6,692 nucleotides of DNA from an uncultured Pirellulaceae bacterium (lineage in GTDB: Bacteria; Planctomycetota; Planctomycetia; Pirellulales; Pirellulaceae): assembly GCA_947259675.1 (NCBI GenBank), contig CAMYNE010000116.1:1-6692 (forward strand). The letters run 5' to 3'. The notes beneath the pieces were generated by a model that was given only the letters and a program-made list of their open reading frames with translations, did not search any database and was not told the origin of the DNA. The position numbers and the translations under genes are program-made. How positions within the stretch are numbered: position 1 is the first letter of the stretch; the number at the start of each line of letters is the position of its first letter. Below, piece by piece: positions 6,276 through 6,692 of the stretch.

Positions 6276-6449
6276 TTACTTTTTCTTTTCGACGTGAACC
6301 GTGTGTTTTCTCAGGCGAGGACTATACTTCTTGAGTTTCAGTTTTTCACCACCAGTTTTACGACGGATCGTGTAGTTGTAATCACCCGTTTCTTCGCAGA
6401 CCAAATGCACAACTTCGAGTTTCTTTTTTGCTTTACCTTTTTTGGCCAT
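6276..6449 (-). CDS. rpmG: Large ribosomal subunit protein bL33
   Basis: A 57-residue basic protein of the 50S subunit, located near the E site. It begins MAKKGKAKKK and carries the family core: VHLVCEETGDYNYTIRRK (14-31), GGEKLKLKKYSPRLRKHTVHVE (33-54) and a lysine-rich end. Zinc-binding bL33 has two CxxC pairs. Here the first is reduced to one cysteine (C18, in CEET) and the second to SPRL where KYCPxCRKHT is usual, so this is a zinc-independent (C-minus) form with a remnant. The ATG at 6449 is chosen over an in-frame TTG at 6467, because bL33 proteins start MAKK or MAK and a GGGG lies 9-12 nt upstream. In many bacteria rpmG sits beside tRNA-Trp, secE and nusG; here recJ follows instead. 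Confidence 0.97.
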   Translation of the reverse strand: MAKKGKAKKKLEVVHLVCEETGDYNYTIRRKTGGEKLKLKKYSPRLRKHTVHVEKKK

Positions 6450-6499
6450 TTGCCAAACCCCAGTCAAATTGACTTTTTGAATTTAAATTCGAGTCACGA

Positions 6500-6508
6500 A
6501 TTTTAGCA
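6500..6508 (-). promoter_or_regulatory. Candidate extended -10 promoter for rpmG
   Basis: The minus strand reads TGCTAAAAT, an extended -10 (TGn plus TAAAAT, 5/6 to TATAAT). No good -35 is seen at 17 nt, as expected for extended -10 promoters. Transcription would start near 6493, giving a leader of about 43 nt. Confidence 0.4.
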
Positions 6509-6511
6509 GAA

Positions 6512-6539
6512 TTGACAAGCTCCCGTAAGGCACTATTTT
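6512..6539 (+). promoter_or_regulatory. Candidate promoter for the right-edge gene
   Basis: A perfect TTGACA (6512-6517), a 16-nt spacer and TATTTT (6534-6539, 4/6) on the plus strand, about 85 nt upstream of the ATG at 6626. It lies back to back with the rpmG extended -10 at 6500-6508, which suggests a divergent promoter region. Confidence 0.35.
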
Positions 6540-6605
6540 TTAACAGGAGTGGCAAAAACCCTGTCTTGCAAGCGTTTTTTTCCATAACAAATCTTCCTGT
6601 AAGGC
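6521..6605 (+). repeat. Pair of near-identical 11-nt direct repeats
   Basis: TCCCGTAAGGC (6521-6531) and TCCTGTAAGGC (6595-6605) differ at one base and are 74 nt apart, which is about seven helical turns. The first lies inside the spacer of the plus-strand promoter candidate and the second 20 nt before the ATG at 6626. They may be operator half-sites or chance. Confidence 0.3.
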
Positions 6606-6625
6606 GAACCTGCAACGGTTTTAGA

Positions 6626-6692
6626 ATGGAATTCATACTAATCTTGATCGTGGGTAGTTTCGCGTTTGCACTTACAGCTGGCGCGTACTTTG
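6626..6692 (+). CDS. Start of a possible membrane protein (3' truncated)
   Basis: An ATG opens a frame that reaches the right edge without a stop: 22 complete codons translating as MEFILILIVGSFAFALTAGA followed by YF. The whole visible part is hydrophobic and would form one membrane helix or an uncleaved signal anchor. No clear Shine-Dalgarno precedes it. It is divergent from rpmG, with a candidate promoter at 6512-6539. The fragment is too short to name a family; N-termini of TadB/TadC-like secretion proteins look similar, but so do many membrane proteins. Confidence 0.42.
   Translation, partial: MEFILILIVGSFAFALTAGAYF

Noticed and set aside
6543..6582. ACAGG/CCTGT stem followed by a T7 run on the plus strand, resembling a terminator
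   Set aside because: Only a 5-bp stem, the T-run is 13 nt or so away, and no plus-strand gene lies upstream to be terminated.
6450..6625. Possible tRNA gene beside rpmG, as in the common tRNA-rpmG-tRNA-secE arrangement
   Set aside because: No cloverleaf, no GGTTC-type T-loop and no 7-bp acceptor pairing at tRNA distance could be found on either strand here or in 6142-6275.
1..6692. CRISPR array, insertion sequence or anti-phage cassette
   Set aside because: No regularly spaced repeats, transposase motifs or terminal inverted repeats, and no recognisable defence domains on either strand.

Overview
The window reads as chromosomal housekeeping DNA from a planctomycete, most likely Pirellulales. 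This is inferred from the protein style (Planctomycetes-like DUF2617 and DUF2752 proteins, a bL33 with a degenerate zinc ribbon), intermediate GC and weak Shine-Dalgarno signals; no rRNA or species marker is present. All coding calls come from reading motifs, without database searches.

Left part, plus strand (1-1789): three close-packed genes, probably one transcript. They are the 3' end of a TrkH/KtrB-type potassium transporter, a small DUF2752 membrane protein 13 nt later, and an alpha/beta hydrolase whose ATG overlaps the DUF2752 stop (TGATG). A convergent gap of 55 nt follows.

Middle and right part, minus strand (1845-6449), read right to left: rpmG (ribosomal protein bL33), recJ (single-strand 5'-3' exonuclease), ung (uracil-DNA glycosylase), a CPBP/CAAX-type intramembrane protease, and a DUF2617 protein. 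recJ and ung are 2 nt apart and form a DNA-repair pair: Ung removes uracil, and RecJ can process 5' ends of the resulting nicked or single-stranded DNA. The spacers after rpmG, ung and the protease gene carry inverted repeats that look like promoter, operator or terminator elements. The stretch from the DUF2617 gene to the protease gene looks more AT-rich than its flanks.

Right edge, plus strand (6626-6692): the first 22 codons of a possible membrane protein, divergent from rpmG, with candidate promoters for both directions between them.

I see no CRISPR array, insertion sequence, tRNA, phage gene or obvious defence cassette. I did not find a convincing new biological system. The most useful leads are the structured spacers (6207-6251, 3565-3620, 2482-2516), the protease's long charged N-terminal tail, and the two uncharacterised families (DUF2752, DUF2617).
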